From Forficula auricularia (Eukaryota > Arthropoda > Insecta > Dermaptera > Forficulidae), in contig JALMQS010000104.1 in NCBI GenBank assembly GCA_024734495.1, positions 310,001-374,000 of the forward strand: a stretch of 64,000 bases of DNA, read 5' to 3'. Made by a program: the position numbers and the translations under genes. Below, in pieces: positions 33,601-39,245 of the stretch. The notes beneath the pieces were generated by a model, which was not told the origin of the DNA, made no database searches, and saw only the letters and a program-made list of their open reading frames with translations. How positions within the stretch are numbered: the first letter of the stretch is position 1; every line of letters begins with the position of its first letter.

Positions 33601-33687
33601 GAAAAGGTTGCGGAATACACCGGTTCGAGATCACTAGACGATCTCTATGAATTTATTATGCGATATTCCACTCATGATGAACTCTGA
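6510..33687 (+). CDS. prtp: Pretaporter/TXNDC5-type ER thioredoxin-domain protein (eight exons)
   Basis: Joining 6510-6655, 15431-15580, 15644-15752, 17120-17257, 24949-25104, 25190-25380, 26831-26963 and 33562-33687 gives an open frame of about 382 residues. Every junction is GT-AG and in frame. A hydrophobic start (residues 1-16) is a signal peptide. Three thioredoxin domains carry CGHC at residues 50-53, 177-180 and 298-301. Each has a GYPT- or GFPT-type cis-proline loop. The protein ends in HDEL, an ER retrieval signal. Family knowledge: proteins of this layout (TXNDC5/ERp46; Drosophila Pretaporter, 416 residues as I recall) catalyse disulfide formation in the ER, and Pretaporter also acts as an engulfment ligand. 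No stop or frameshift interrupts it, despite about 25 kb of repeat-laden introns. The start ATG has A at -3. This looks like a functional host gene. Confidence 0.93.
7186..7681. mobile_element. Foldback element FB1 (hammerhead-bearing) with 14-bp TSD
   Basis: Two inverted arms (about 7186-7395 and 7425-7628) are bounded by TGAATGTAATGGAAG and its complement. A 50-bp asymmetric tail (7629-7681) includes TCTACCAGTCCGTCTCTC. The 14-bp direct repeat AGTATATAAATAAC lies at 7172-7185 and 7682-7695, so the whole unit including the tail was inserted. FB2 at 11298 is a second member. No protein is encoded. Confidence 0.75.
7489..7531 (+). ncRNA. Hammerhead-like motif in FB1 right arm
   Basis: Helix I is AAACC (7489-7493) with GGTTT (7527-7531). 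CTGAAGA is at 7494-7500, GAAAC at 7519-7523 and GTC at 7524-7526. Helix II is damaged next to GAAAC (CCTAC where FB2 has CCTCC). The left arm holds a more degenerate inverted copy. Confidence 0.5.
7682..8373 (+). pseudogene. LINE RT C-terminal fragment with (AAAT)n tail
   Basis: Two frames together read as the C-terminal part of a Jockey/CR1-type RT. The first contains [36 protein letters not shown] and [12 protein letters not shown]. The second (from 7889) contains [19 protein letters not shown]. The frame changes near 7890. The 3' end is AAACAAGCTAAATAAATAAA (to about 8373). The catalytic RT domain is absent. It immediately follows FB1, which inserted at its upstream edge. Confidence 0.75.
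8380..9240. other. Intronic sequence, nothing recognised
   Basis: Part of prtp intron 1. No motif shared with other repeats in the window was recognised. Confidence 0.4.
9244..10994 (+). mobile_element. TTAA-type MITE family 1, copy C, split by an R4/Dong insertion
   Basis: Left end TTAAGGAGGTTCTTTCG at 9244; right end GAACTACCTTAA at 10983-10994. The two halves join to the layout of intact copies once 9558-10805 is removed. TTAA at both ends suggests a TTAA target duplication. Confidence 0.7.
9558..10805 (+). pseudogene. R4/Dong-clade non-LTR retrotransposon, 5'-truncated
   Basis: Two frames (9578-9877 and 9933-10712) cover the region after the RT and the C-terminal nuclease. The first has [19 protein letters not shown]. 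The second has a CCHC finger at its residues 64, 67, 76 and 81, then RPD (149-151) with D166 downstream, as in the REL-type endonuclease. A G run at 9857-9870 coincides with the frame break. (TAA)n microsatellite lies on both sides (9560-9575 and 10790-10805), fitting the TAA-repeat preference described for Dong. The RT domain is missing, so the copy is dead. It is a close relative of the element at 29181. Confidence 0.8.
10995..11297 (+). repeat. Dispersed repeat adjoining MITE family 1 (copy 2)
   Basis: Matches 4791-5060 from AAGTGATTTGGATATC through AAAATAAATACAT, again directly 3' of a MITE family 1 copy. Confidence 0.6.
11298..11763. mobile_element. Foldback element FB2 (same family as FB1)
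   Basis: Inverted arms are about 11298-11500 and 11515-11712, plus the 50-bp tail TCTACCAGTCCG...GTTGCAAA shared with FB1. No clear target duplication was found. Confidence 0.7.
11571..11613 (+). ncRNA. Hammerhead-like motif in FB2 right arm (best of this family)
   Basis: Helix I is AAACC (11571-11575) with GGTTT (11609-11613). CTGAAGA is at 11576-11582 and one extra A at 11583. Helix II is GGAGG (11584-11588) with CCTCC (11596-11600). GAAAC is at 11601-11605 and GTC at 11606-11608. ACGT spanning the last two elements is self-complementary, so helix III would form between two copies, as in dimeric hammerheads. The left arm copy reads ATGAAGA and has lost core position C3. AATAAA follows at about 11636. 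Confidence 0.65.
12083..12660 (+). repeat. Dispersed repeat R3 (copy 1)
   Basis: Runs from CAGGGTATGGTCAAG to ACACGTCAGCTTA. An inverted copy at 46993-47637 interrupts a MITE, which defines it as a mobile unit. It has no TIR pair and no ORF; the class is unknown. A partial copy is at 20085-20210. Confidence 0.6.
12661..13185. other. Intronic sequence, nothing recognised
   Basis: AT-rich intron sequence with no repeat partner noticed. Confidence 0.35.
13186..14870 (-). mobile_element. Palindromic 119-bp satellite element (copy 1)
   Basis: About three 119-bp-type units run forward (13321-13650). A palindromic centre follows (ACTAAATTCTTTT...AAAGAATTTAGT, about 13650-13715). About four units then run in the opposite sense (13720-14190). 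A unique region (14200-14870) containing ATGCTTCGCATTGGATAAAG completes it. The same order, inverted, occurs at 40975-43375. Each unit contains TTTTTGACGTTTCGG and ATTGCTGAAGACATGG. Units next to the centre are the most diverged. The left edge near 13186 carries a GCAACGGATCGTTGC hairpin that recurs at 50508. No ORF was found and the transposon class is unknown. Confidence 0.65.
14871..15430. other. Intronic sequence, nothing recognised
   Basis: End of prtp intron 1. No repeat partner was noticed. Confidence 0.35.
15431..15580 (+). CDS. prtp: prtp exon 2
   Basis: Begins with the last base of the Trp codon, then [15 protein letters not shown], and reaches the VTGYPT loop. The acceptor is TTTGTTTAG and the donor GTGCGT. 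Confidence 0.9.
15644..15752 (+). CDS. prtp: prtp exon 3
   Basis: Follows a 63-bp intron, the smallest in the gene. Continues [20 protein letters not shown] and completes domain 1 at residue 135. The donor is GTAAAG. Confidence 0.9.
16252..16475 (+). pseudogene. LINE 3' end fragment (same family as 3309-3925)
   Basis: Shares AGAGACTGGAACTC, TATAACCTTCAGTC/CTATTTAAG-type and ATCCACAGATA blocks with the LINE at 3309. It ends in ATCATTATAAAAAAAAA. It lies in prtp intron 3. The open frame on the opposite strand here is an artefact. Confidence 0.7.
16476..17119. other. Intronic sequence, nothing recognised
   Basis: Remainder of prtp intron 3. No feature was recognised. Confidence 0.35.
17120..17257 (+). 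CDS. prtp: prtp exon 4
   Basis: Starts with an acidic linker (DEEGEE) and ends just after WCGHCQ of domain 2. Unlike domains 1 and 3, the active-site Trp codon is not split. The exon is phase 0 at both ends. Confidence 0.9.
17380..17860. repeat. Possible dispersed repeat with long G run
   Basis: A G run of about 18 lies at 17476-17493 after a TA microsatellite. Downstream words such as CTGATTAGTTTTTGGTGAC resemble those in R3 and in the satellite element's unique region. An old related repeat is possible. Confidence 0.3.
18205..19735 (-). pseudogene. I/Jockey-group LINE, 5'-truncated, with RT domain
   Basis: On the minus strand 19699-18758 encodes RT motifs in order: [56 protein letters not shown] and [15 protein letters not shown]. 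The C-terminal part continues in another frame (18735-18454) with [11 protein letters not shown] frame break near 18745 and another near 19650 disable it. The 3' UTR holds about three tandem ~55-bp units (18260-18380) and ends in an (AAAT)n-type tail at 18205-18240. The upstream RT and endonuclease regions are absent. It lies in prtp intron 4. Confidence 0.85.
19889..20492. mobile_element. hAT-like non-autonomous element (TIR about 15 bp)
   Basis: The left end is CAAGGGCGTGCCCAG (19889) and the right end, on the opposite strand, ATGGACGTGCCCAG. The flanks AGGTATAA and GGGTATGA agree at 6 of 8 positions, as an aged 8-bp hAT duplication would. The ends resemble those of the element at 33799. 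The inside holds the hammerhead-like motif at 20016 and a partial R3 copy, with long G runs at 20185-20200, 20304-20316 and 20442-20453. Confidence 0.5.
20016..20059 (+). ncRNA. Hammerhead-like motif (FB1/FB2-related), single copy
   Basis: CTGAAGA is at 20021-20027 and one extra A at 20028. Helix II is GGAGG (20029-20033) with CCTCC (20041-20045). GAAAC follows at 20046-20050 and GTC at 20051-20053. Helix I is AAACC with GGCTTT, which needs a bulged C. AATAAA follows within 10 nt of the motif. The helix II loop (GAATAAA) differs from FB2, but the stem is kept. Confidence 0.5.
20855..21484 (-). repeat. Dispersed repeat R4 (copy 1) with tRNA-like segment
   Basis: An inverted copy occupies 44772-45545. 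Shared blocks include GAATAAAATTTTTGGACCGA, AGACGCTGCCCGCCAGGGC and TGGAGTGTGGTTTTTT. Near 20895-20975 the minus strand carries a B-box-like GGTTCGATTCTAGGC. A poly-C tract lies at 21309-21322. This could be a long tRNA-headed SINE or a MITE. Confidence 0.55.
21786..22243 (+). repeat. Putative BEL/Pao 5' LTR
   Basis: Begins TGTTGAAGATT and ends CGCAGCAACA (TG...CA). TATATAAT lies near the start (about 21806). It is followed at 22246 by TGGTCCTTCGAGCCGG, a TGG-initial primer-binding-site-like stretch of the kind seen after BEL/Pao LTRs. No second LTR is present in the window, so the edges are inferred. Confidence 0.5.
22422..23935 (+). pseudogene. BEL/Pao gag region, disrupted
   Basis: The N-terminal frame (22422-22889) includes the [18 protein letters not shown] block typical of BEL/Pao Gag. 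It is broken by a SINE at 22890-23114 and resumes at 23125 with [19 protein letters not shown]. Further frames follow at 23393-23710 and from about 23715. There, the zinc-knuckle region [19 protein letters not shown] and [12 protein letters not shown] is visible, then [13 protein letters not shown] in another frame (about 23880). At least two frame breaks and the SINE make it dead. Protease, RT and integrase are missing. It lies in prtp intron 4. Confidence 0.75.
22890..23114 (-). mobile_element. tRNA-headed SINE with RTE-like 3' tail, 10-bp TSD
   Basis: TATCTATCTT flanks it at 22880-22889 and 23115-23124. On the minus strand it starts with a tRNA-like head carrying B box GGGTTCGAGTCC (about 23058). 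It ends AGAGGCCTATATTCAGCAG, TGGATTGTCG, then (GAT)n. That 3' end matches the GGCCTATGTCCAGCAGTGG plus GATGATG tail known in insect RTE-clade LINEs and their SINEs. Confidence 0.8.
24270..24787 (+). mobile_element. TTAA-type MITE family 1, copy D (complete)
   Basis: Runs from TTAACGAGGTTTTTTCGCG to GAAAGAACTACCTTAA, 518 bp including both TTAA. The most complete forward copy. Confidence 0.75.
24949..25104 (+). CDS. prtp: prtp exon 5
   Basis: Continues domain 2 with [10 protein letters not shown], the [10 protein letters not shown] segment and IKGYPTLMW. It follows a 7.7-kb intron full of repeats. Confidence 0.9.
25190..25380 (+). CDS. prtp: prtp exon 6
   Basis: Finishes domain 2 ([14 protein letters not shown]), spans a linker, and opens domain 3 up to KFFAP plus two bases of the Trp codon. 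The split is the same as at exon 1. Confidence 0.9.
25551..26253 (+). mobile_element. TTAA-type MITE family 2 (copy 1)
   Basis: Left TTAAGGTAGTTGTTTCACC, right ACAACTACCTTAA; 703 bp with TTAA at each end. An inverted copy is at 48393-49131. The first 9-10 bases of the ends match family 1. No ORF. It lies in prtp intron 6. Confidence 0.7.
26285..26575. repeat. Inverted pair of degenerate hammerhead-like motifs (family H6)
   Basis: The left arm (minus sense) has CCGAGGA, a hairpin and GAAACGTC at about 26346-26320. The right arm (plus sense) has CTGAGGA (26514-26520), a hairpin and GAAAC (26537-26541). The arms share CAGCACATTA(T/G)CAATCG-type flanks in inverse orientation. Each arm has lost one core feature, so the unit is an old foldback. 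Confidence 0.4.
26831..26963 (+). CDS. prtp: prtp exon 7
   Basis: Completes the Trp codon and carries [15 protein letters not shown] and the [13 protein letters not shown] segment of domain 3. The 6.6-kb intron that follows contains a mariner and an R4/Dong-clade element. Confidence 0.9.
27619..27720 (-). mobile_element. Half of an FB3-family foldback with hammerhead-like motif
   Basis: The arm GAGACAATAAAAGAGTGTG is shared with FB3 (44501). The minus-strand motif has CTGATGA (27712-27706), one extra A, helix II GAGGGC with GCCCTC around AAA, then GAAAC, TATA and GTC. Helix II is a perfect six-pair stem. Helix I is weak here (TTAGA against TCGTT). It lies in prtp intron 7. Confidence 0.6.
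27856..29100 (-). pseudogene. mariner transposase pseudogene
   Basis: The minus-strand coding region starts at about 28932 ([19 protein letters not shown]) and runs to about 27908. The frame at 28696-28340 has a helix-turn-helix region ([18 protein letters not shown]) and [17 protein letters not shown] with the first catalytic Asp. The frame at 28156-27968 has [11 protein letters not shown] with the third Asp, then the [15 protein letters not shown] block. Stops at about 28790 and 28766, a frame break around 28330-28160 and another near 28735 inactivate it. The left end TATAGGATCAAAAAGTCTGG looks like a TIR; the right end beside a TA microsatellite is degraded. Confidence 0.85.
29181..33420 (+). 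mobile_element. Nearly full-length R4/Dong-clade LINE in a (TAA)n site
   Basis: The 4.2-kb unit is bounded by TAA/ATA microsatellite at 29145-29180 and 33423-33442. It carries a 5' UTR of about 450 bp, one long coding region with frame breaks, and a short 3' UTR ending in AAAATAAACA. Dong is described as inserting into TAA repeats, which fits both sides here. It fills much of prtp intron 7 in the same orientation as the gene. Confidence 0.85.
29628..33294 (+). pseudogene. R4/Dong-type polyprotein: N-terminal domain, RT, CCHC finger, REL nuclease
   Basis: Frame 1 (29628-30614) has a Ser/Thr-rich start and a [14 protein letters not shown] block typical of R4-type N termini. An A run at about 30590 shifts the frame. 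Frame 2 (30641-33028) has [60 protein letters not shown] and YMDD at residues 394-397. C695, C698, H707 and C712 form the CCHC finger, and [12 protein letters not shown] begins the nuclease. A second A run near 33010 shifts again to [14 protein letters not shown], and a third break near 33150 leads to the final [19 protein letters not shown] and stop at 33292. RT motifs are intact, but three frame breaks make it non-functional. It is probably a fairly recent insertion. Confidence 0.85.
33562..33687 (+). CDS. prtp: prtp exon 8, HDEL terminus
   Basis: Carries [16 protein letters not shown] and the end of domain 3, then HDEL and TGA. A possible polyadenylation hexamer ATTAAA lies at 33720; AATAAA is not seen close by. 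Confidence 0.9.
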   Translation: MDGFPTLILYKEGEKVAEYTGSRSLDDLYEFIMRYSTHDEL

Positions 33688-34386
33688 TTTCACTTTGGTT
33701 TCAATTTAGTTCTAGTTACATTAAATCTCTTAAAAATTAATTTATTGTTGCCATTTCATGTATAATTTAAATAATGAAAATATACTGGATATTTGTACCA
33801 GGCACGTAGCCAGGAATTTCGTTTACAAGGCAAGGGAGTGAGGGGGTGGCGAGAGCCACCGTATGAACCCATTCTGATTTGTTTTTAAGGAATTTCCATA
33901 AATATAAATTAAGCGCGACAGAAAATTAATGTTTCTTAAGCTTTACGAGTAGATAAAAAATAAACAAGAATTTCTCTAACTAAATAAATATTTACTTAGG
34001 GTAATTTATATCCATTTGAACATGAGTTTACATCTGATTAATTTTAATAAATACTAAGTACCTACTTTACATTTGATGCAATGTAATTCTTTTTGTGCCA
34101 CATTCGTTTCAAGCGTAGGTGAATTCTAGTGACAATGAGTGAATGTAGAGCAGTGGTTCCCAACCTGGGGGCGATCGCCTCCCAAGGAGGCGATTTGGGT
34201 TATCAGTGGGGCGATAAATAAGTAGGGGCTATTGGGGGGCGATGAGTATTCAAAGGGGGGAAAATTAAAATACACTCACGTGCAAAGAAATGGAATCACT
34301 TCCCTTGTGAGTTGTTAAATTATTATTAATTATTTGACACGGTTACTGAGTTTCTCGACACGTCTGATCCTGTTTTAACTGAGAAT

Positions 34387-34950
34387 TTGAAGCATCGCAA
34401 GTTGGAACTTGCGTATTTTACAGATATTTTTGAAAATATGAATGAAATCAATATAAGGCTTCAAGGAAACAAGATGAGACTTATCAAGGCCAAAGGAATT
34501 ATTTCATCATTCATCGCCAAGTTAGATATTCACAGGGTAAATATTGGCCGTAAAGAGCTGATTCAGTTTCCGGCCCTTAAAAAGTGTTCACTGTCAGATA
34601 ACGAGACTCCTGGACTCCCAGAAGACAAAATACTAATTTTTACTGATTACCTTGATCAGTTAAAAACTGACATGGAATCAAGATTTGTAGATTTGACTAA
34701 GTTACAAATTTCTGATTGGATTCTAGATCCTTTTTGCTTGAAGCTGTGGATAAGCTTGATAACTCTTTGCAGCGGAGTTTCTAGATCTGAAGTGTGACTG
34801 AGAGACGAAAATCATTTTCAAGCAGAGCGGTTACGAGTTAGGCTGGGTGAAGCTTATGGACACTTATCCACAACTGTGGGGAAAAATTGAACCACTTCTC
34901 ATCTCGTTCCCGTCAACATATTTAGTTGAAAAAGGATTTAGTTATCTTGT
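34387..34950 (+). pseudogene. hAT (ZBED5/Buster-type) transposase C-terminal remnant
   Basis: The open frame 34387-34797 includes KLELAYFTDIFENMNEINIR, LQGNKM, an RKELIQFPALKK block and ISDWILDPF, characteristic of the region before the hAT dimerisation domain. After a frame break at about 34795 the sequence continues to SFPSTYLVEKGFSYL, the C-terminal hATC motif. The element is then cut by the palindromic insertion at 34956. The N-terminal BED finger and the catalytic part are absent, so it cannot transpose by itself. Confidence 0.75.
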
Positions 34951-34955
34951 CCAGC

Positions 34956-36492
34956 CAGAGGCGTAGCCACAGGGGGGGGCTGCCCCCCCCCCAAGGGCCG
35001 AGTTCATGGGATGAGTAACGGCAACGACAAACCGTTTCTTATGGAAAACTAACCGTAATTAATTATATTTCATATGTTTAATCAAGAATTATTTTTTAAT
35101 TTCTTGAAGTACCTTTTTAGTCGAGTTAAATTGTTCTCTAAAGGGCCCTTCGCGGGTATTTGGGGTAGTTGTAATTTCTTCGACCCTTTATGTTTTTGGG
35201 TGTGCTGAATACGAATCTGAGGTGGCGGAACATTGTCAAATGCCAAAAATGTAAAAAATCTCATTTTTTGGCAGTTTTTTGCTTATAACTCGAAAACTAT
35301 CAACTTTTCATAAATAACCTTCCTATTCAAAATGAAAGTACATAAAATTTCCTACAAATTTCATTATTTAGGTTTTTTCTCCGACCAACCGTTCGGGCTC
35401 AAGCGCTAGTTGAAAATTGGAGTATTTTTTTTTTGTTTTCGCAAATCCTAAAAACTCGCACTTTTTTCGATATATTTCCATTTTGACCATGAAAGAGCGC
35501 GTTTTCGACAAAGACTATTCTATACATTTTTAAAATAAATTACAATTCAAACAAAGTTACATAATTGTGGTAACCCGTGCCGAAAAGAGGTTGAAATTTT
35601 GAAAAACTCCAATTTTTTGCAGTTTTTCCTTTATAAAATGAAAACCACTCATTCTATAACTTGAGTCCTATCTCATTCTCTAGGCAATTTTTTGATAAAA
35701 CTCTTAAATTTATAGATATCCAGGATTTTCCATGACAAGATAATATGATCCGAATCCTTAAAAGTGTCATGGAAAATGCTAGATATCTATAAATATAAGA
35801 GTTTTAACAAAAAAGTGGTCTAAGGAAACGTTTAAGTCAACAAAGTTTCCTAGAGAATGAGATAAGAATCAAGTTTCTGGGCTGATTGGTTTTCATTTTT
35901 TGAAGGAAAAACTGCGATTTTTTGTAAAAAATTTCAGTTTTTCAAAAGTTCATCCTTGGGTTACCATTATCCACTTAAGATGAAACTTTGTTTGAATTAT
36001 AAAAATGTTAATCTAGTTTAAAAATGTATAGAGTGGTCTTTGGCCAAAACGTGCTCTTTCATGGTCAAAATGGGAAAAAATTGAAAAAAGTGAGAGTTTT
36101 TGGGATTTGCGGAAAAAAATATACTTGTCCGGTCAAGTCCTAGCGCTACGGCCAGTAACATACGAACGGTTGGTCGGAGTAAAAACCCTAAATGCTGAAA
36201 TTTGTAGGAAATTTTATGAACTTTCATTTTACATAGGAAGATTATTTACAAAAAGTTGATAGGTTTTCCAGTTATAAACAAAAAATGAGATTTTTGACAA
36301 TGTTTCGTCACAAAATTCAGCACACCCAAAACCATGAAGGGTCGAAGAAATTACAACTAGCCCAAAACCTTCCGAGTAAAACACAATTTAACTGGACTAC
36401 TTATAGTTGTTTTAATAAAAAAAAATTCCCGCTAAATATTTTGCTTTATGGATTGACACCCCCCCCCCCTGAAAATTTTACAGCTCCTCACA
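34956..36492. mobile_element. 1.5-kb palindromic (foldback) insertion inside the hAT
   Basis: The left end is CAGAGGCGTAGCCAC. A long left half (35090-35700) is the inverse of the right half (35750-36410): TGTAATTTCTTCGACCC against GGGTCGAAGAAATTACA, and AATTTCCTACAAATTTC against its complement. Poly-G/C tracts lie near both ends (34972, 34982, 36463). A fragment of its right end recurs at 44645-44760. No ORF. Confidence 0.6.
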
Positions 36493-36966
36493 AAACATTA
36501 TTATTTACACTTTACTTCAAATTAAAATTAGGCATACAATGAAAATGAAAAGGGGGCGATAGGTGTTAGTCAACCTCCAGAAATGGGCGATATGCCACAA
36601 AAGGTTGGGAACCACTGATGTAGAGTATACTTTCCTAAGCAGGGCTCAAATTAGACGAGAACAAACGGGAAAGGTAAATTATTTCTTTTCTTCCAAAATT
36701 TGTCAATTCTACTAAAAAGTTAGTTGATCTCAAATCGGATTACCGAAATTTAAACCTTGTGTAGGCTAATCAGCTGCCCCCCCCCCCCCCCAGTAAAACT
36801 CCCTAACTACGGCAATGTGCTCCGGCACGATAAATTAATACTATTCTTTAGTAATGAAGCTGTTGAAGCTTTTATTTTTGTGATTAATTTGATTAAAATT
36901 TGAATTTTTATTTAGATCACACTTAACTAATTATAATTATTTATTGAAACAAATAATACAATATAA

Positions 36967-37010
36967 CTATGACGTTTCGATCGACTTATTCTGCGATCGT
37001 TCTCAAGTAT
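36967..37010 (-). ncRNA. Hammerhead-like motif with U3/A8 core variant (family H8)
   Basis: The minus strand reads UUGAGAA, one extra C, helix II GAUCG with CGAUC, then GAAACGUC. The core differs from CUGANGA at C3 to U and G8 to A, the two bases that pair in the active hammerhead. The same motif recurs at 38943-38984 (with G5 changed) and, degraded, at 39117-39160. Activity is uncertain. Confidence 0.35.
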
Positions 37011-37618
37011 GAGCACCCACTCCGATTATAGGTTAACTGAGCCAATCACGTGTCGGTCAAGCTTATATAGACACTATTTACAGTCCAGTCAAAAAACCAA
37101 CACACTGACGACCTCAGCGCCCCCTGTCGGACTGAGCATTACATGTTTTTAAAGACCATAAAGTGAAAAATATTGACAAATCAAATGATATGTGGATTAA
37201 TTGTTGTTTGGTATTGTTATTATTATACTAATATATTACTCCGATTATACTATTCTGGTTTGTGAAACTGTGATTTTATTACTACAGCGATTATTTTTGT
37301 GTGCTGTATAACTTTTTTTTATTTTCTTTGAAAATAAATTAAATTTGTCAATATTTTTTGTCATTTTTTTTTTTTTTATCAGAAATATTTTGCTATTTGT
37401 CGTTCAAGTTCGTGAAATTTTCTATTTTGAGCCATGCTTCTTAGTAATTAATACAAGGTGAAATTATTTACTATATTAGTTTCCTGATTAATAAGGCATT
37501 CATTTTTGGGAGCGATTTACATTTTCTAATCAATCGGGAGTATTTAATTCGAAATAATAAAATTTGTTTTATTTTACTGGGATTTCGAGAGGGTTTTCGG
37601 ACACTGGCTGCGTACCTG

Positions 37619-38040
37619 ATTCATACAAATACAATATAAATCTTAATATAAAAACAAGTAACTCTAGATAATAAAGTTGATACAATAATACAATGCTTTA
37701 TTCACTTTAGGAATATGAAATAAAGAATTAATAAAATGGAAGTAGAAAAAAGCTAAGGCACATTTTCGAAATCCAGCTATGAGATATTCGTTCAAAAAGA
37801 CATTTGTGATTTGTATTCTTCTTTGTTCGCTGACAATAATCTAATTCGTTTTATGTTATTTTGCATTTTCCAAAAATAATAATAATATTAATAAAATAAA
37901 TCATTGCCATATCCGTACTTAATTAAAATAATATATAAGAGTAAGAATAGAAGTAAAATTATGCAATATTTTTTACACTATTTACAATAACGATCACACA
38001 TTCTGTTACTCTATGAACTGATTTATTTCTTCTAATTACC
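37619..38040. other. AT-rich sequence, nothing recognised
   Basis: No repeat partner or ORF was noticed. Confidence 0.35.
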
Positions 38041-38720
38041 ATTTCTTCAGTCTGATAAAATAGATAGTAAGACTATTAATTATTTAATTCTTTGATAGAA
38101 TTATAAACGAAACTTTTTTTTTATATTTTATTCAATCTAGTAAAATAATTAAAATACCATTTGATATTTTTCTAGATTATTCACTGAATTTCACCCCTAT
38201 ATCTTTCCTTTCGAATTTTTGAATTCATATTATTTGCTATTGATTTATAAATTATAAATTATTGGATAAAAAATACTTGGTAGGTTTCACATTAAGGTAT
38301 AAAAATAAAACGAATTTATTTTTGGAGAGACTTTAATCTCGATATATATATTTCAGTTACTTTCTGTTGCTCCTGAAGATGGGTTAGCCACCGAAATATA
38401 TATATCGAGATTAAAGTCTCTCTAAAAATAAATTCGTTTATTTTTATATCTTAATGTGAAACTTACCAAGTATTTTTATCCAATAATTTAAAAAATGTTT
38501 CACCAAGTACCAACACCAAATTCCTTAAAAAAATTATAAATTATAGTTTGTCAATATTTTCTTTTACAGGGTGGCCAATAAGCCGGGAAAGGCTTTAAAT
38601 AGTTAATTACTCTCTTTTAGTTATTAATTATTTTTATTATTTTTTAATATTGAGATCTTTTTTCGATTAATTCTTCAAAATTTATAGATAATTAGATTCT
38701 AAAGAAAATCCACAAGAGGT
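38041..38720 (-). repeat. Dispersed repeat G (copy 2), split by foldback FB5
   Basis: An inverted copy of 5635-5985. The halves 38041-38256 and 38546-38720 join cleanly when the insertion is removed. Confidence 0.65.
38257..38533 (+). mobile_element. Foldback element FB5 with hammerhead-like motif, 12-bp TSD and A-rich end
   Basis: Inverted arms of about 95 bp (AATTATTGGATAAAAAA... and its complement ending near 38490) surround a centre with CTGAAGA (38373-38379), a short hairpin and CCGAAAT. A non-palindromic tail to 38533 ends CCTTAAAAAAA. TTATAAATTATA is duplicated at 38245-38256 and 38534-38545, and copy 1 of repeat G shows the corresponding single site. GAAAC is changed to GAAAT, so this ribozyme copy is probably altered. 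Confidence 0.65.
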
Positions 38721-38864
38721 TGTCAACTAATAAATCCGAGGTGTAATAGATAATTTTGATTCTATCAGAAGGGTTGTGTTCACCCCCAACACAGCCCTTC
38801 TGACATAGCATTATAATTATACATAACACATCAGATTTAATAGTTGACAATCTCTCCTGATTTT

Positions 38865-39245
38865 AAAATTTGAATTTTTATTTAAATCACACATAATTAA
38901 TTATAATTATTTATTAAACATGAACAAATAATACAATATAACTACGACGTTTCGATCGACTTATTCTGCGATCGTTCTTAAGTATGAGCACTCACTCCGA
39001 TTATAGGTTAACTGAGCCAATCACGCGTCAGTCAAGCTTATATAGACTCCATGTACTGTCTAGTACCATAAGCTTGACTGACGCGTGATTGGCTCCACTA
39101 ACCTATAGTCGGAGTGGGTGCTCATACTTGAGAACGATCGGAGAATAAGGCGTCGAGAACATCGTAGTTGTATGTATTATTTGTTCGTGTTTAATAAATA
39201 ATTATAATTAATTATGTGTGATTTAAATAAAAAATTCAAATTTTA
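38865..39245. mobile_element. Foldback element FB6 (family H8)
   Basis: Arms of about 185 bp: TTGACTGACGCGTGATTGG and AATAATTATAATTAATTATG occur in inverse order around a short centre at 39055-39070. Each arm carries one H8 motif. A single half-unit is at 36900-37095. Confidence 0.65.

Larger units (their letters stand above)
34151..36617. mobile_element. hAT element with perfect 8-bp TSD
   Basis: TIRs CAGTGGTTCCCAACCT (34151) and the inverse AGGTTGGGAACCACTG (ending 36617) are typical hAT ends. ATGTAGAG is duplicated at 34143-34150 and 36618-36625. The inside has a transposase remnant and a large palindromic insertion. Confidence 0.85.
33799..37618. mobile_element. Outer hAT-type element holding nested insertions
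   Basis: The left end CAGGCACGTAGCCAGG and the right end CCACTGGC...TACCTG-type inverse (CAGGTACGCAGCCAG on the minus strand) pair at 13 of 15 positions. The flanks ATTTGTAC (33791-33798) and ATTCATAC (37619-37626) match 6 of 8. It contains a complete second hAT (34151-36617) and a hammerhead-like repeat at 36967. It lies just 3' of prtp. Confidence 0.55.
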
